A stretch of 64,000 bases of DNA from Escarpia spicata (lineage: Eukaryota; Annelida; Polychaeta; Sabellida; Siboglinidae). Of the stretch, positions 1 to 12,924 are shown piece by piece. The DNA lies in NCBI GenBank assembly GCA_963995525.1, contig OZ023209.1:29905450-29969449 (forward strand). The letters are read 5' to 3'. The notes under the pieces are model-generated. The model saw only the letters and a program-made list of their open reading frames with translations. It did not search any database and was not told where the DNA came from. The position numbers and the translations under genes are program-made. Each line of letters begins with the position of its first letter. Positions within the stretch are counted from its first letter, which is position 1.

Positions 1-1700
1 TCACGCACGTGCATATCTTCAATAGGGATTATGAACGTAAGTCATTGCTAAATAAAACTGACTATTTAATACTAACTTATACTTCACTGTCATCTCTCAG
101 AGAGCAAATCACAATTTAAGTCCATCTCCAGGGGGGTTCAAACTTTACCCAGCATGCCAGCCTGATTGACACAGATGTTAAAGGGAGAACCCTTACATAT
201 TTAGTGATCAACAGCGAATGAATGGAAAGCCTGACCGTGGGGTCTGTCCCATGTGTGAAACTTACATTCTCTGGAGGAATGCGCAACGAAGGACCATTGC
301 ATCCATTTAGCCGTGCAGCAGGACTTCACTCAATACTGCTATGTAAACTCATGGAGAAGCCAATTTTACTTCAAAGGTACATGACTCCAAATTATAGTCA
401 GTCAGAGGTGACTGATGCAGACAAAAACCGCCACTGAGTCTAACCAAGTAATCAGCTAGCACTACCTGCCCCTGAATCTCCCTATTACCAGGGACAGAGT
501 CAAACTAGAGGATTTATGTGAGTGACTCTGTTTGATATCGACATTTGACTGCATAATGACAATGGTTCTCGTAAGCATAATGGTAAATTTATGCCAATGG
601 GTGAAAGGGGTGACGATGATTAAAGAACAAATACGAGCACAGATACAGTGCAGTAGGCCATATCAAATGATTCTTGGCTTCTCGTCAGTACTCTGTTAAA
701 AGTAAATTAGGAGTGCATTTTAGTATGCTGATTGGGGAAACTACCGACTATCAAAGGGGCTATTATCCACAATCAATAAATTCACATGATGCACACATGA
801 TGAAGGGTTTCGAGTAAATAATTAAGTTTTAATAATATAATATCATTGCGTGTTGGCTTTTATGAATAAATTGGATATAAATTATGCTTAGTCAGCAACA
901 AAATGGGACAAATCTCCAAAGACCACATGAGTCCCACTCTGTCTGAAAACGCACTGATCTGCTGTTAAAAAATAACAACAATATGTAAATGTTTCTCACC
1001 TTTTAAATGATAAATCCATTGTTTGGATCGTAAAAGGTAAACTTCGAGTAAAACGTAAAACATAGCTTAACAATGGCAGGAACCATGGGCGCGCAGCAAC
1101 TACTTCGGGAAAACGTCATGGACTAGATTGCATGGCAGCATAAAGTAGACGTTGAGACAATAGTCTACGTCTACCCTCATGCTAACACCATAACAACTTC
1201 GAATATTATTTGACAATTCTACACTATCACGACTAGGGTTAATTGAGGGCCACGAACTTCACTTTCGCTCCGACCTTCGACATTTTCAACATACAAAAAG
1301 TATTCGCATATTTACGCGAGCGCATTATGGTTGGTGTTTATGTGAAGATGCAATGTGTGTATTTTAACATTTGGTAAATATAGCTATTACGATTGTCACG
1401 TATGAACTCCGAAGTTATCCCGTTAGGAGATGGGCATTTTTGCCGGGACACATTCTATTATATATTAAATGTAATGAGCTTTGTATAGTTTTATCTAGAT
1501 TTAGCTTTATATACGTACATTATCAATACTACTAAGCACTGTGTCACATTCAAGATTAGTGTCACAATGAATTAATAAGGATGAATTAATGAATTGATAA
1601 TGATGACACCGATATCCCCTTCTGGATATAGACAAATACATCCACGTATTGATCGACTATTCTTTCTGAACAGCTACTGTTAGTATTGATATTACTGCTA
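1..1700. other. No gene recognised
   Basis: AT-rich sequence with only short open frames. I see no splice-flanked exon, RNA gene or clear repeat. The longest frame (222-437, +) has no recognisable motif. Confidence 0.5.
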
Positions 1701-1721
1701 AGATTATGATACTGGCGATAG

Positions 1722-1855
1722 TGGTGGTGGTGTTGATGGTGTTGATGGTGTTGATGGTGTTGATGGTGTTGATGGTGTTGATGGTGTTGATGGTGTTGAT
1801 GGTGTTGATGGTGTTGATGGTGTTGATGGTGTTGATGGTGTTGATGGTGTTGATG
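1722..1855. repeat. 9-bp minisatellite (GTTGATGGT)n
   Basis: About 14 almost perfect copies of GTTGATGGT, preceded by GTG triplets and followed by imperfect GATGGTG/GTGGT triplets to about 2020. Because the period is a multiple of three and lacks stops, both strands stay open (Val-Leu-Met repeats on +, Thr-Pro-Ser on -). Neither frame looks like a gene. Confidence 0.9.
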
Positions 1856-2080
1856 AGGCCAGTTGAGTTGAGTCAGGTGATGATGGTGATGGTGGCATTG
1901 ATGGTAAGGGTGGCGGAGGTTGTGGTAGTGACGGTGGTAGTTATGGCGGTTGTTATGGAAGTGGCCGTATTGATGAATCCTGAGATGTTTGTGGAGGTAC
2001 TGGTGGTGGTCGTTTTGCTGCTTACTAGTAATATCACCACGTGCTTCCTAAAACAGTGTAATTAGTATAACATAATTTAA

Positions 2081-2117
2081 CAAGATTTAACAAGATTTAA
2101 CAAGATGTAACAAGATT
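2081..2117. repeat. 10-bp tandem repeat (CAAGATTTAA)
   Basis: Four head-to-tail copies of CAAGATTTAA, the last ones diverged, lying directly beside the 3' end of the LINE fragment. It could be the tail of that element or an independent short repeat. Confidence 0.7.
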
Positions 2118-2139
2118 GCCATCCAGAGAATTAACTATA

Positions 2140-3345
2140 GATGGCAGGTGGACAAGGAATCCCTTTGGCTTATCGAGAGTCCAACCCTTTTATCTATATA
2201 TATCCAGCCCTTCTGAGGTATGTGTCGATTTTATTTTTAAACATATTTACACTACTAGCACCCACACAATCATCAGATAATCTATTCCATTCATTCACAG
2301 TGCTTTGTGAAAATTTGACCTCTCTTACGTCTAATCTACACTGCTCTTTTACTAATGTAATTTCATGTCCTCTAGTCTTTCTATCTTTCTTAACTGAAAA
2401 AAACATATTTCTATTAATATTTTCATAACCATTCAATATGTTAAACACTTCTATCTGATCTCCTCTCAATCTCATGATCTCTAGTATTGTTAAACCACAT
2501 TATATTCTTTTAGGCGTTTTTCATAACTAAGATCCCTCAGTTTTGGTATCATTTTAGTCGCTCTCCTATGTACTCTTTCTAGCATATCTATGTCCTTCTT
2601 GCGGTATGGCCTCCATGCTTGTATACAATATTCTAAATGAGGCCTAACTATTGTTTTGTACAGCGGTATTATTAGTTCTTTTTCTTTATATGCTATATTT
2701 CGCCTAATCAATCCAAGGATTTGATTTCCTTTTGTCCTTTTGAAGCTGCAATTCCACACTGCTCTGAAACCTTCATGTCAGCACTAATTGTCAGCACTAA
2801 GTCTTTTTCTTTTACAGTAGTACTTAGTACAGTTCCCCCCCCCCCCTATTGTATATTCTACATATTCGTTCCCATGTCCTGTGTGAAGGCATTTACATTT
2901 CCCAAAATTGAACAACATTTGCCACTTTTCAGCCCATTTGATCAACCTGTCAAGATCATCTTGTAAATAAATGCTGTCTATCTCCATCACTTTTAATCTT
3001 TCTAAACACTGTTGTATCATCTGCAAATTTCAACACCTTGCTAGCTATATCAGCATCCAAATCGTTTATATATATTAAGAATCATATAGGTCCCAGTACT
3101 GATCCCTGTGGAACCCCACTCAAAACTGATTTCCAGTTTGAAGCCTCCCCATCAACAACTACCCGTTGTCTTCTGTCAATCAGCCACTTTTCTATCCAGT
3201 TAATTATACCATTTCCTATGCCATGGGCCTTTAGTTTAAGCAGTAATCTTTGATGTGGCACTTTGTCGAAAGCTTTTTGAAAATCTAAGTACATGATATC
3301 TACTGGTGATCCATCATCTACCCACTTAGTGATATCTTCCAAACA
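2140..3345 (-). mobile_element. 5'-truncated LINE (CR1/Jockey-like reverse transcriptase)
   Basis: Read on the minus strand from 3342 downward, successive frames give conserved parts of a non-LTR reverse transcriptase: DFQKAFDKVPHQ and SGVPQGSVLGP in 3082-3342, the FADD catalytic motif at 3017-3028, then QDDLDRLIKWAEKWQM, VRPHLEYCIQAW and a C-terminal block ending near 2194. At least three frame changes break it, and the endonuclease half is missing. The style of the motifs (VPHQRL, WIEKWL, SGVPQGSVLGP) is that of CR1/Rex/Jockey-type elements. It is a dead fragment, not a host gene. Confidence 0.9.
2828..2845. repeat. Poly-C run inside the LINE fragment
   Basis: A run of more than ten C residues interrupts the reverse transcriptase frame. 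It is one of the lesions of the dead element. Confidence 0.7.
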
Positions 3346-3569
3346 GTGATATAATTAGTACAACATTATTTAGCGAATCCTCTCCCCAAAGAGCCTCGCT
3401 AATGGCCTGCTGGTGACGCTATTAATGTGTTTGGATATAAGATGAAACCACACGGTTCACGAAGCTCACACCCCACATTATTGCCCTTCCAGCTAAAAAC
3501 GTAACCCACCCCAATATGGGGGTGAACCTCACGTGAACATGTGGCGGCCTCTACATTGTAGTGTTAGTA

Positions 3570-3586
3570 GTAGTATTACTACTACA

Positions 3587-3641
<55 letters not shown>

Positions 3642-3657
3642 ATATTACTACTACTAC
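3570..3657. repeat. (CTA)n trinucleotide microsatellite
   Basis: Nearly pure ACT/CTA triplets, preceded by an inverted TAG-rich stretch (GTAGTGTTAGTAGTAGTA) so that the ends can pair. No coding potential. Confidence 0.9.
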
Positions 3658-4877
3658 TGTATTGTACTCGTTTGTCTTAAAGTGAGGTGGTCTGCTCCGC
3701 TATCCGGAATCAGGCAGGGTGGTATTATTAATATTATTAATTAATGTATATAGTTTGAACGTGATAACACCGCGACTGCATAAACCACCCGGCGTCCGTT
3801 ATATTACAGTAAATTTTTGGACACTCTGAACGTTTTGTTTACATTTAACACACAAAGTGAAATATGGAAAACACCGTTTCAGGATTATTAAACGCAATTT
3901 TGCGGATATTATATATTCAACATATTAAATTTAGTCTTAAGAACATGACATTAAGTTTTAAGCGAAGAAAACTCAAACTCCGTTTAAATGCATATGCCAC
4001 AAGAGATCCCTCGCTGTCTTGTCCTACTAACGGCACAACGTTCTGCTATCATGTTAGGAACACTATTTTGCGGATATCCTTGTTTGGGAGATGTATATAA
4101 ATAACAGTAAAACACAAGTTACTTTTCACAGTTTGTCAACGTCTCGTTTACAAAAGTGTGACTTAAAATACTTTATTTGCCTATACAACACAACCTCGCT
4201 AGGCGTGTCGTGAGATTAATTCACTACGTTCGAAGCCTGGGCATGTTCACATGGTCAGCATTATCCTGGCTCACTTCGCTATATCCGACGAAAACTAACA
4301 ATCGAATGATGTGGCGGATACGCTTATGCGAAGGAGAGACGGAGGACGCGGTTCCAAGAACGGAACGCTGCATTTTATGAGCACATGTGTATTTAGGGTT
4401 TTAGGCATATTACAAATGTTCTCTCGCAAAATATCAAATGTAATAATAATTTAGCTGTGCAGCATTATTTCCTTCTCACAGGGAATAACCATTGATGTAG
4501 CAAATTGTTCGTTTTTTCTTACAAAATATATGTTTTGTCGTTATGACTTGCTCGGTGCGACGTGACCTCAACAAAATGTGTGGCAGCGGCAGAAACGGTA
4601 ACTAATGTACCCAGCAAGTGACATATTGCACAGCAACCAGATCCTTCAAGCTTACCCAATGTATGCATGCTCGTGCGAAGCTGTCAGACATGTTGTTTTA
4701 TACTTGTTTGAACTGTTGTTGCAGGGTTGTCGTTTTTGTGACAACATCGTAGGGACGTTTTTTTTGCGGGAACCGACTACTAGCCTGAATGAACTGGTAG
4801 GTGGCATGCTGCCCAAAGTAATGCAATGCACATATGAAAACATTGCCAGTTATAACAAATAATGATTTGTCCAACAG

Positions 4878-5084
4878 CGGAACGTTTACACAACTTCACC
4901 ATCGGCGTGACTAATTTAAACGGCAAACCAAGGACTGGTTCATACGAAGTGTGCTTCTATCACAAAGGTGGTCTCTATGAAATGAGCAAGTCGCTGACAT
5001 ACACAAACGTCGCCAGAGGACGATACGTATTCGTCCAAATCGGAGGGCCCGGTGTACTCACTCTATGCGAAGTACAAATCTACA
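4878..5084 (+). CDS. F-type-lectin-like gene, penultimate exon
   Basis: The predicted exon follows acceptor TTTGTCCAACAG and ends at donor GTAAGTAG, with phase 1 at both ends (207 nt, 69 residues). It encodes NFTIGVTNLNG, then VCFYHKGG, then RYVFVQIGGPGVLTLCEVQI. The last block matches the final strands of F-type lectin (fucolectin/tachylectin-4/pentraxin-like) domains, where RYV-x-VQ...LTLCEVEVY is a hallmark. Such domains bind fucosylated glycans in secreted or surface proteins. The sugar-binding N-terminal half is not visible between the window start and this exon, so binding cannot be judged. Its exons may lie beyond the window or be too diverged to see. Confidence 0.75.
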
Positions 5085-5164
5085 GTAAGTAGTTCCAGCA
5101 AACTGTCGAGTGTGGCGAGGCTCGAAGGTGTTCATTGGAAGGAATGCATATTCGGAGTCGCACT

Positions 5165-5400
<236 letters not shown>

Positions 5401-5654
5401 ATATGCACCCACGCACGCACACACGCCTGCACACACGCCGCGCGCACGGACGCACAAACAATCATGCAGCGTTAGTTTGTTGGCTAACGTTTTGGAAGAT
5501 GATTGGATGGATGGGTGAAAAGCTAATCATGCCAACGATAATCCGGCATGTTCCTATTTGGCGAACACATGAGACAGAAGAGAGAAAACGAGTAACTCAT
5601 GTATGACAATCGAAAATTATATATTATATATTACACCATGACTGTATCTATGTT

Positions 5655-5694
5655 CATGTGTATGTGTGTGTGTGTGTGTGCGTGTGTGCGTGTG

Positions 5695-5729
<35 letters not shown>

Positions 5730-5762
5730 ATGTGCGTGTGCATGTATGTGCGTGTGGGTATG
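5655..5762. repeat. (GT)n / (GTGC)n microsatellite
   Basis: GT repeats passing into GTGC tetranucleotides, complementary to the AC tract at 5165-5400. It ends about 50 bp before the acceptor at 5813 of the same intron. Confidence 0.95.
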
Positions 5763-5813
5763 TCTTGCGCACATATGCGTACGTACATTCTACCCGAATC
5801 TACTCTTTTTTAG

Positions 5814-6211
5814 GTTACTTGGACCTACACATGGTAGAAATGACCGGCTACCGCAGCAACTACTCCGGTTCGATCATCACTGATGCTAACCGCGCCACCT
5901 GTGAGCAAGTGACAACACTAACATCCGATAAAGATTTCATCTTCAAGTTAGAGATGCAGACTAATCTTGACAGCTTGACCGTGACTGCGGTGCTGGATGA
6001 ATGTCTCGACTCCCCGGCGACGATGGTGTACACGGAGGGTGATCAGTCAGCCATGCTCCCCTACCACAACAACCCATCGTTCTGCGACGACGCCGTCAGA
6101 AACTGTGTCTTCAAATGCGACTGTAGCGACACCCGTTGTCGCCATATATTTCTTGTTATCCTCGCTGATCCCAAGAGGGCGCGCAAGGTGTGCGAAATAG
6201 TCATCTCATAG
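5814..6211 (+). CDS. F-type-lectin-like gene, terminal exon
   Basis: The acceptor TACTCTTTTTTAG precedes the exon. It enters at phase 1, joining A to GT to make a serine, and runs to a TAG stop at 6209-6211, giving about 131 residues. The product begins [18 protein letters not shown], contains [20 protein letters not shown], and ends with several closely spaced cysteines ([12 protein letters not shown]) and VCEIVIS. I do not recognise this domain. The six or more cysteines and short beta-like strands suggest a second extracellular, disulfide-bonded module behind the lectin-like fold. Intact reading frame and matching phase support a real gene. Confidence 0.7.
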
Positions 6212-6539
6212 ACCTCTATGTAGTTCTATGTAGTTCGATGGAAAATGCTAACTGGAGTTTTGTTGTAAATTCTCCATGATTTCGATATAACCCCTTAGTA
6301 GTGTGTGTGTGGGCACATGTATATTACTCGCCTTCATATTTCGACTTTCTTTCTCATCGTCTTCCTGGATCATGGGTGGCACATTTATACTTGCAAAATG
6401 TATTGCCAGTCCCTGCGTCTTTGGTACTACTTTGCCCCTTGACAGCCCAGTGTTTCTTCCACGATCCGTCGCCATCTTGTCTTGTGTCTGCCCCTTGTTT
6501 TCTTCCTTTTTGGAGTCCAAATCAACAATGTCTTTCATG

Positions 6540-7640
6540 GACGGTCCACTGCCATACGGAAGGTATGTTCGACCTTTTTGATGTCAGGATGATGCAGATG
6601 GGTTCTTGTTTTCTTGTTTGTTGTTGTCTGAAATCTGAGGCCGGTTCACTTCAACATCTCTCTTACGCAAGAATTGTGGAAACTGAATGTCTGCTTTGAC
6701 TTGTTGTGACATCCACCAGCACTCAAGGTCATAGCGGGGCACGGAAACTGCATTGCTTTTGTACGTTCTACGTTGGTCTCTTGAGAGTACACTGAAAACA
6801 TTCTCAGTGGCTGTAGCTTCGGAAATGCAGACCTGGCTTGCCGAAATCCTGATCTGATGGCCTTTTTACCATAGATAGTCATGCGTTTGGTTATTGATCA
6901 CGTTTGAGTTGGAGTATTTAGGGAACTGTTCGGCAGCACTTTGTCTTGTTTGTAATAATGGCGAAATCAATTGCTTCCTTGCTTTCCTCTGTACCAGGTC
7001 TCGCGTGTGCGATGATAAAGCGACGTAATATACATGTATTGTATAAGTTAAAATAAGACAAAGTGTTTCTTTGATTCTTCTTCGCTGTTGAATGGTCATA
7101 TTGGTCATTGCCAAGTTAATGAATATGGCGAAGAGAAATGTTGACGTGACACATCCTTGTCGGATGTAGGATGTCACGATGAATCCTGTAGTTTTCGACG
7201 CTATAGAGAACATGCCTGAGGAACATCATGGTGAACTTTGCTAGCTTTTCATGTACGTCAATGTGCCGGAAATTTTTTCTAAATCTCTTCCTACGCATAG
7301 TTTCAAAAGCTTTCTCGAAATAGACGATGCTGGTACATATATGTGTCTTTGTCATTCGTTGCTTTTCCTCTAGAATGTTCCATAAAGTGAAGATATGCTT
7401 GTATTTTTCATAAAGCCTGCTTGTTCTGTGCGGATGAACTTGTTTTTTTGTCGGCTTCACCCACGTCATGGTGATATTGTCGAAAAAGGGTAGCTTCACA
7501 ATGAGAGTTACCCCCTCCGATTGTTGTAGTCTTTTAAATTCCCTTTCTTTGGTGGTGGGATTATCACCACATGTCTTCAGTCATTCGGCAGTCCTTCTTT
7601 GTGTCATATCTCATTAAAAAGGAGGTATAGTGTCTGTTTG
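6540..7640 (-). mobile_element. Decayed LINE reverse transcriptase
   Basis: On the minus strand the region around 7560 reads VVIIPPPKKGNLKDYNN followed by GVTLIVKLPFFDNI, a damaged version of the palm region start found in non-LTR retrotransposons. Further on are FTLWNILEE, VYFEKAFETMRRKRF and, after a frame change, YIRQGCVTSTFLFAIFI, corresponding to FEKAFD and the RQGC-x-LSP-LF block. Catalytic residues are partly lost and several frameshifts are present. It belongs to a different LINE type from the copy at 2.1-3.3 kb. Confidence 0.75.
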
Positions 7641-8678
7641 GTAAACTTCTGCCCATATGAATCCGTTACTGGTGGAGTTGTTCCTAATAGTGGCTATTGT
7701 TGCAGTTTTGATCTATTTTGGTGTGGACATGGTCTGTCTCCAAGTATCTTTCTGCAGGCTGGATAATCTACTGTGTTTTGTCAATCCCGTTTGTTAAGCC
7801 CGTCTTTCAAATGCATGTTAATTTTCTATGTTGTTCCTGTTAAATTGTTAAGCATGGTAAGCAGCCGTCCATCTGTGTCCATTATTGAGGGGTCGATACT
7901 GTAGGTGGTATTTCTGCAAATACGCTTCGTACCCTTTTATAAAGTGTTCATATCTTACCTAGAACCGGCTGTCGTAGCCTTGCATGCAACATACTAAACA
8001 TATTTGCGTTTGTCTCTTTTAGGTGAATTCGTGACAGAATTACTCAAGTTACTGTAATGCATCCTTGGTCTTTCCTTCATTCGCTCATATCTGGATTGGC
8101 CTAGTACGATTGTCCGTCTTTTTTCTTTCTTGTATGTGTTCCCAAGCTAAAGCACCAATAATCACGTTACCTTGTCGAGTTTTAGTGATAACGTAACTTT
8201 AATGGTTTAATGATAGGCTTTCTTGAAGTATTTTACTGGACCGTTATATTTATTTGCTGCACAATGCCGCTGTATAAAAATACAGTATGTTAAAGGTGCG
8301 TGCTGTACCTACCACTGAATAATGTTATGGTTTGCATACACATAACTAATTTCATGACAGTAATCGAGTTTATTATACTATGTTTTGTACATGTAATATA
8401 CCACTGTCGTTGATCAAATATGCATGTGTGCCATATTGTATAGCACTAGTCGCACAGAGTACTTGTAACGTGGTATATTAACATTCACATAATGTCACCA
8501 TGTGTTCGTTTTAGTCTTCTTTGACTTCTTCAATTTGGTATTTGTTTTCCTATCAATGCTGGTGAAGTTGATCATTCGGAAATAATACAATATGAAACAA
8601 ATTGACAGCGCCAATATCATTGGAACCATGAGCTCATTTGCACATGAAAACCAAAAGGTTATGGTTATACATTATCAA
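7640..8678. other. No gene recognised
   Basis: T-rich then AT-rich sequence. The first few hundred bases may be further 5' remains of the LINE at 6.5-7.6 kb. No exon-like segment seen. Confidence 0.4.
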
Positions 8679-9595
8679 GATGACGATATAATAACAGAAA
8701 GTACATCCTTTCAAATGACACCAAGACCGTCGGAATAGGACGAGCCGTGAGGTTGTTAGCGACCGTAGAATTTAACGTTATTAGACGTGTTTTGAGTTGT
8801 TCATTTTTTGTACGCTTATGTATTTTTGTTTATTATAAAATAATAATAATAATATAAAATCATCCCCAACCAGCCCCACCCGACTAAAAACAATTGTGCA
8901 AACAGAAAGTTCAGCGCAAAATTCATCGGGTGGTTGGACACTCATTCCATCGTTGATGATTTATGGCGGATTTCTAGGATGATACGTTTGAAATTATACA
9001 AATGCGCCCAATGCATGATTGCATTCAAACGCAAAATGTATTAAGATTATTAACAATGGAGTTGGCTATCCAATTTTGATGTGCACATTTGAATATTTGA
9101 TGTAAGGTTGATGGGCAAACGAGTCCATAAGGAATTGGAATGTAAGTGATTACAGTGTTTAGTTTGTATAATAGATATATGCGTGCAAAGAACGGAACGG
9201 TAGGCGGTGAAAAACTGATGTGCAGTGACGTCATATCTAATTAGATCGGTGGGTGGCTTCCAACCTTATTTAAATTGTTGTTGTTATGTATTAGGGTGCA
9301 TAATAATAACATATTTAATTGGTTGCCTATAATTAGGCCGTTTCAAGAAATTCACGGAAACCTAATTTCTGTTTGCACAATTGTTTTTAGTCGGGTGGGG
9401 CTGGTTGGGGATGATTTTATATTATTATTATTATTTTATAATAAAAAAAAATACATAAGCGTACAAAAAATGAACAACTCAAAACACGTCTAATAACGTT
9501 AAATTCTACGGTCGCTAGCACCCTCACGGCTCGTCCTATTCCGACGGTCTTGGTGTCATTTGAAAGGATGTACTTTCTGTTATTATATCGTCATC
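8679..9595. mobile_element. Foldback element with about 225-bp inverted arms
   Basis: The left arm (8679 to about 8907) and right arm (about 9366 to 9595) are close to exact reverse complements. Both contain, in opposite orientation, CCGTCGGAATAGGACGAGCC, the ACGTGTTTTGAGTTGTTCAT block, an AAT-rich stretch and CCAACCAGCCCCACCCGAC. A 458-bp centre separates them and shows no transposase frame. This is a non-autonomous foldback or long-TIR element, or an inverted duplication of one arm. The right arm abuts a dispersed repeat that starts at 9597. Confidence 0.9.
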
Positions 9596-9596
9596 T

Positions 9597-10053
9597 AGTT
9601 TAAATGTGGGTGAAGCTTATAGCATGAAATCAGATAAAGGCAACGACCGTGAATCAATACAAGACGGTCCACCACGCGCTGGTCGCATTGTTAAACAAGT
9701 TCGTACACGGAGCGGTTACTCCGCCATTCAGGAGGTGCGTCAAGCCAGAACATATGCGCTGCTGCTGCAAAAACTCTCATTGTAGAGGCCATGATCTCGC
9801 TCAGTGACGAGGTGCCTCAATTGGTAGATGTGTGAAGTATGTTAACGAACCAACTTCATTTGCAGTGTCTAAAACACCGGAAACGGCACGGTTGTAGGTC
9901 CGTTTATAGTTTCTTTTAAGAATGATTATCAGGAAACGTTATATATATACAATCTTTTTGTTGTTGATATCGTTTTAAAGCTTACGCTTTCTGCTGTTCA
10001 TATATATATATATATATATATCGCTCGCTTATCTAATTTCAACATTACTTATA
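9597..10053 (+). repeat. Dispersed repeat, copy 1
   Basis: Shares ordered blocks with 21118-21450: GTGGGTGAAGCTTATAGCATG at the start, GGTGCCTCAATTGGTAGAT, CAGTGTCTAAAACACCGGAA, TAGTTTCTTTTAAGAATGA, and CGCTCGCTTATCTA near the end. It is probably a non-autonomous transposon family. A (TA)n tract at about 10000-10021 interrupts it. Confidence 0.7.
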
Positions 10054-11095
10054 GTGCTAATATGTTTGATTATTATTGGAAAACCTTTACAAATGAACAT
10101 TTATGGACTTTTAAGAGCTGAAATAAGACATCACAATAAAAGTATCCACTTGAATAGTTTGAATCGCATATGAATGGTGAGATAAAACAATTAAATGCGT
10201 TGTTTTCAAAAGCAAATTGTGTTCAGCTCAGTACTAAATAAGTATATAAAAGAATTCGTTAGATACTATTGCTATAAGGATATATTAATGATGTTATTTA
10301 AATCAAACGGGGTGACATTAATTCATTGACAGGTGTGAAACGACTACGTGAATTGAATTTAACGGCCATTTTAAAATGGCATTTGTTTCTAAACGCAGAT
10401 ATATAACCTATATTTGGACATCAACTTAGTGGCTGTAATTTATGTTATTCTGACAGTATTAGACAATTGACGTTGGCGGGAACGATCTTAGCCAATGGGG
10501 GGCATGAATGTCAGCGAAGGTAAAGGGCAATATATGTGAAATCACTGCCCAATATCTTACATTTACTAGTACATCTTCATGGTTAAAAAGCACAAGTGCA
10601 CTCCTATTTGTAGAGTCAGGGCATATTTTCTCATAGAGCGGGTGTTTGTATTTCTTTCATTATGCGCGGAAGACGAACTTTTCACCGGAAGTTCCAAGTA
10701 TAATTGTCAACGTGTTTTGCTGTGTAAGATAAGTGTTCAATTAATAAAGTATGCATTAAACAATGCAATGAGTGCTTGTGTAATTGTATTTCAAAATATA
10801 TGAATTGGTATTTCACTGTAAGACAATATGTGTTAATGATCTGGCAAGAACACATATGTGCATTTGCATGAGAACCAAGGTATGGTTTGCTTTCCAGCGT
10901 ACCTGAACTGGTGTACGATCTTGCGTAGGCGTATTTATACGCTAGCGACATCGCAATATATGTTCTTGGATTATGGCTCCTGTTATACAAATAACACGAT
11001 ACGCAATCCGAAGAGTTGTTATAATTTATTTTAAAATGTGTGTACTAAATGCATGATGTGTTTTCACTGTTTCTTTAACATATAAAAAAACTTCA
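10054..11095. other. No gene recognised
   Basis: AT-rich sequence with short frames only. No motif, splice pattern or clear repeat seen. Confidence 0.4.
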
Positions 11096-11345
11096 GAAAA
11101 TCATCGATATCATCAGTGGGGCCGAGACAGCAAAGAAGCTGAAGTTACGGCGGCGGCGCGGCGACGAAACAAATTAAACTTTTCAACAACACTCCCCCCC
11201 TCTCCCCCATCTCCCGATGGCATCACAGTGGAGCCGAGACAGCGGAGAAGCCGAAGTTGCTGTGGCGCTGCAACATATCATGATTCGCGACAGCGCGATT
11301 ACAGTGGAGTCGTGCTGAATCTCCGGCTCAGATCACCGAATATGA
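11096..11345 (+). repeat. Dispersed repeat with GAGCCGAGACAGC motif, copy A
   Basis: Two internal half-copies each carry GAGCCGAGACAGC followed by GAAGCTGAAGTTACGG or GAAGCCGAAGTTGCTG. The same blocks occur inverted at 12925-13140 and in the same orientation at 63440-63690. No open frame is conserved. Confidence 0.65.
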
Positions 11346-12689
11346 ATTTAGTTCGTGCAGGTTTTAGACGAGCCTCAAGCGATGCAAATGGCGATTCCCC
11401 CTAAACTACCCTCAGTGGAACCGCCCCTGATTTCCTATAGACTTGCTATGTGGGCCTGGATTAGTTAGACCCATTTCCTACTGGACGTGTAATCGATAGA
11501 ACATATCACGACACTGATGCTATAACGACCGCCCATGCATATAATGTTTCACCTGCAGCCTCCTATTAATGAAATATTAATAATGATTCTAATCGCAATG
11601 AGACGTAGAAGGTACATCACATTCTAACATCGATTACCCACAGGCCGATGTTAGTGGGGGAATGGCGTAGATTGGATATCAGAAAGTAGTCATAGAGAAC
11701 AATATACGAATGTAAAATTTGATTTACTCGTTGCTAGCTACGTGGGTATGCTCACAGATAACATAAATTTCAGAAAGGCTGGTACACGTAAATAAAAATA
11801 TGTTGGCCTGTCGAAAAGCCAAAGGTTCTCTAAGGCACTTGGCACCTGTGCAGGGGTTTGGATCTTGTTCAATCATGGCAAGTCTTGTTAGAAAATAAGG
11901 CGTATAGCACCAACAACCGGATGCGTTGTAAACTGCCGCAGTGCATGTTGGGACATGACCGAACTGTTCTATACTTACGATGTACCGTTTACACCGAATA
12001 ATATTCCACATCAAACGACAGGACCATGTCAATAACGATGTTGTCCACAACAACTTTATATAATCACGTCGTTTCTATTGCACCACGAGCGTCATTTGTT
12101 CTTGTAGACCGCATATCAAATTATTGTATCTTCCAAAGAAGACTTCTTTGGGGAAATGAAACAATGTGGAAACACAGCCAGCTTAACGAAGGTGCACGTC
12201 GATAGCGATTCTCAGTCATGCAGCCCAAAGCACAAGATATTGACAACTGGCGAGCGTCATGGAATCCGTGAATGGAAAATAAGGCGAACAAAATCAAAAA
12301 GAGATCACCTTCCTGACACCTCCCAACCCTGCAACTGGGCAAGCCATCGAGCGAAGTCGATGCAGCATAACGTTTCTCTTTGAAGTCGGCGCGTACAGCC
12401 ATCAGATGGTATGTTGAACCGGAAACATGTCATCTTCGCCTAATCTTCGGATACGAAGAACTGCTGATATTGTTGGGAAAGATTCATCAAATGCACTGGT
12501 GGATTTGACACAGTGCACTTGCTACGCCGTGTACAATTTTCTGTTTCTGGCATAATCCCAAGATCATACCGTATAATGGTGAAAATGTAACATAAGGCGA
12601 TAGTACGGCCTGTTTGGCAATCTCTGATGCCTGAAAGAGTCGAATGAATGACTATTTGTTTGCTTGTATTTGTGCGTGCGTATTCGTGC

Positions 12690-12690
<1 letters not shown>
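11346..12690. other. No convincing gene
   Basis: A minus-strand frame at about 11830-11980 has several cysteines (CTAAVYNASGCWCYTP) and might be an isolated exon, but no partner exon or domain could be identified. The rest shows nothing. Confidence 0.3.
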
Positions 12691-12862
<172 letters not shown>

Positions 12863-12924
12863 TGTGAAAACCTCCACTGGCGACCAAACCAAATTCATGT
12901 TGAATGGTCTGAGACGGAGCTTCA

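Noticed and set aside
1704..2065. Pro-Ser-Thr and Val-Leu-Met repeat frames
   Set aside because: They are produced by the 9-bp minisatellite. No splice context or second exon.
11724..12053. Possible Cys-rich exon on the minus strand
   Set aside because: It contains CTAAVYNASGCWCYTP and an AG upstream, but no domain was recognised, no partner exon found, and the length is expected by chance.
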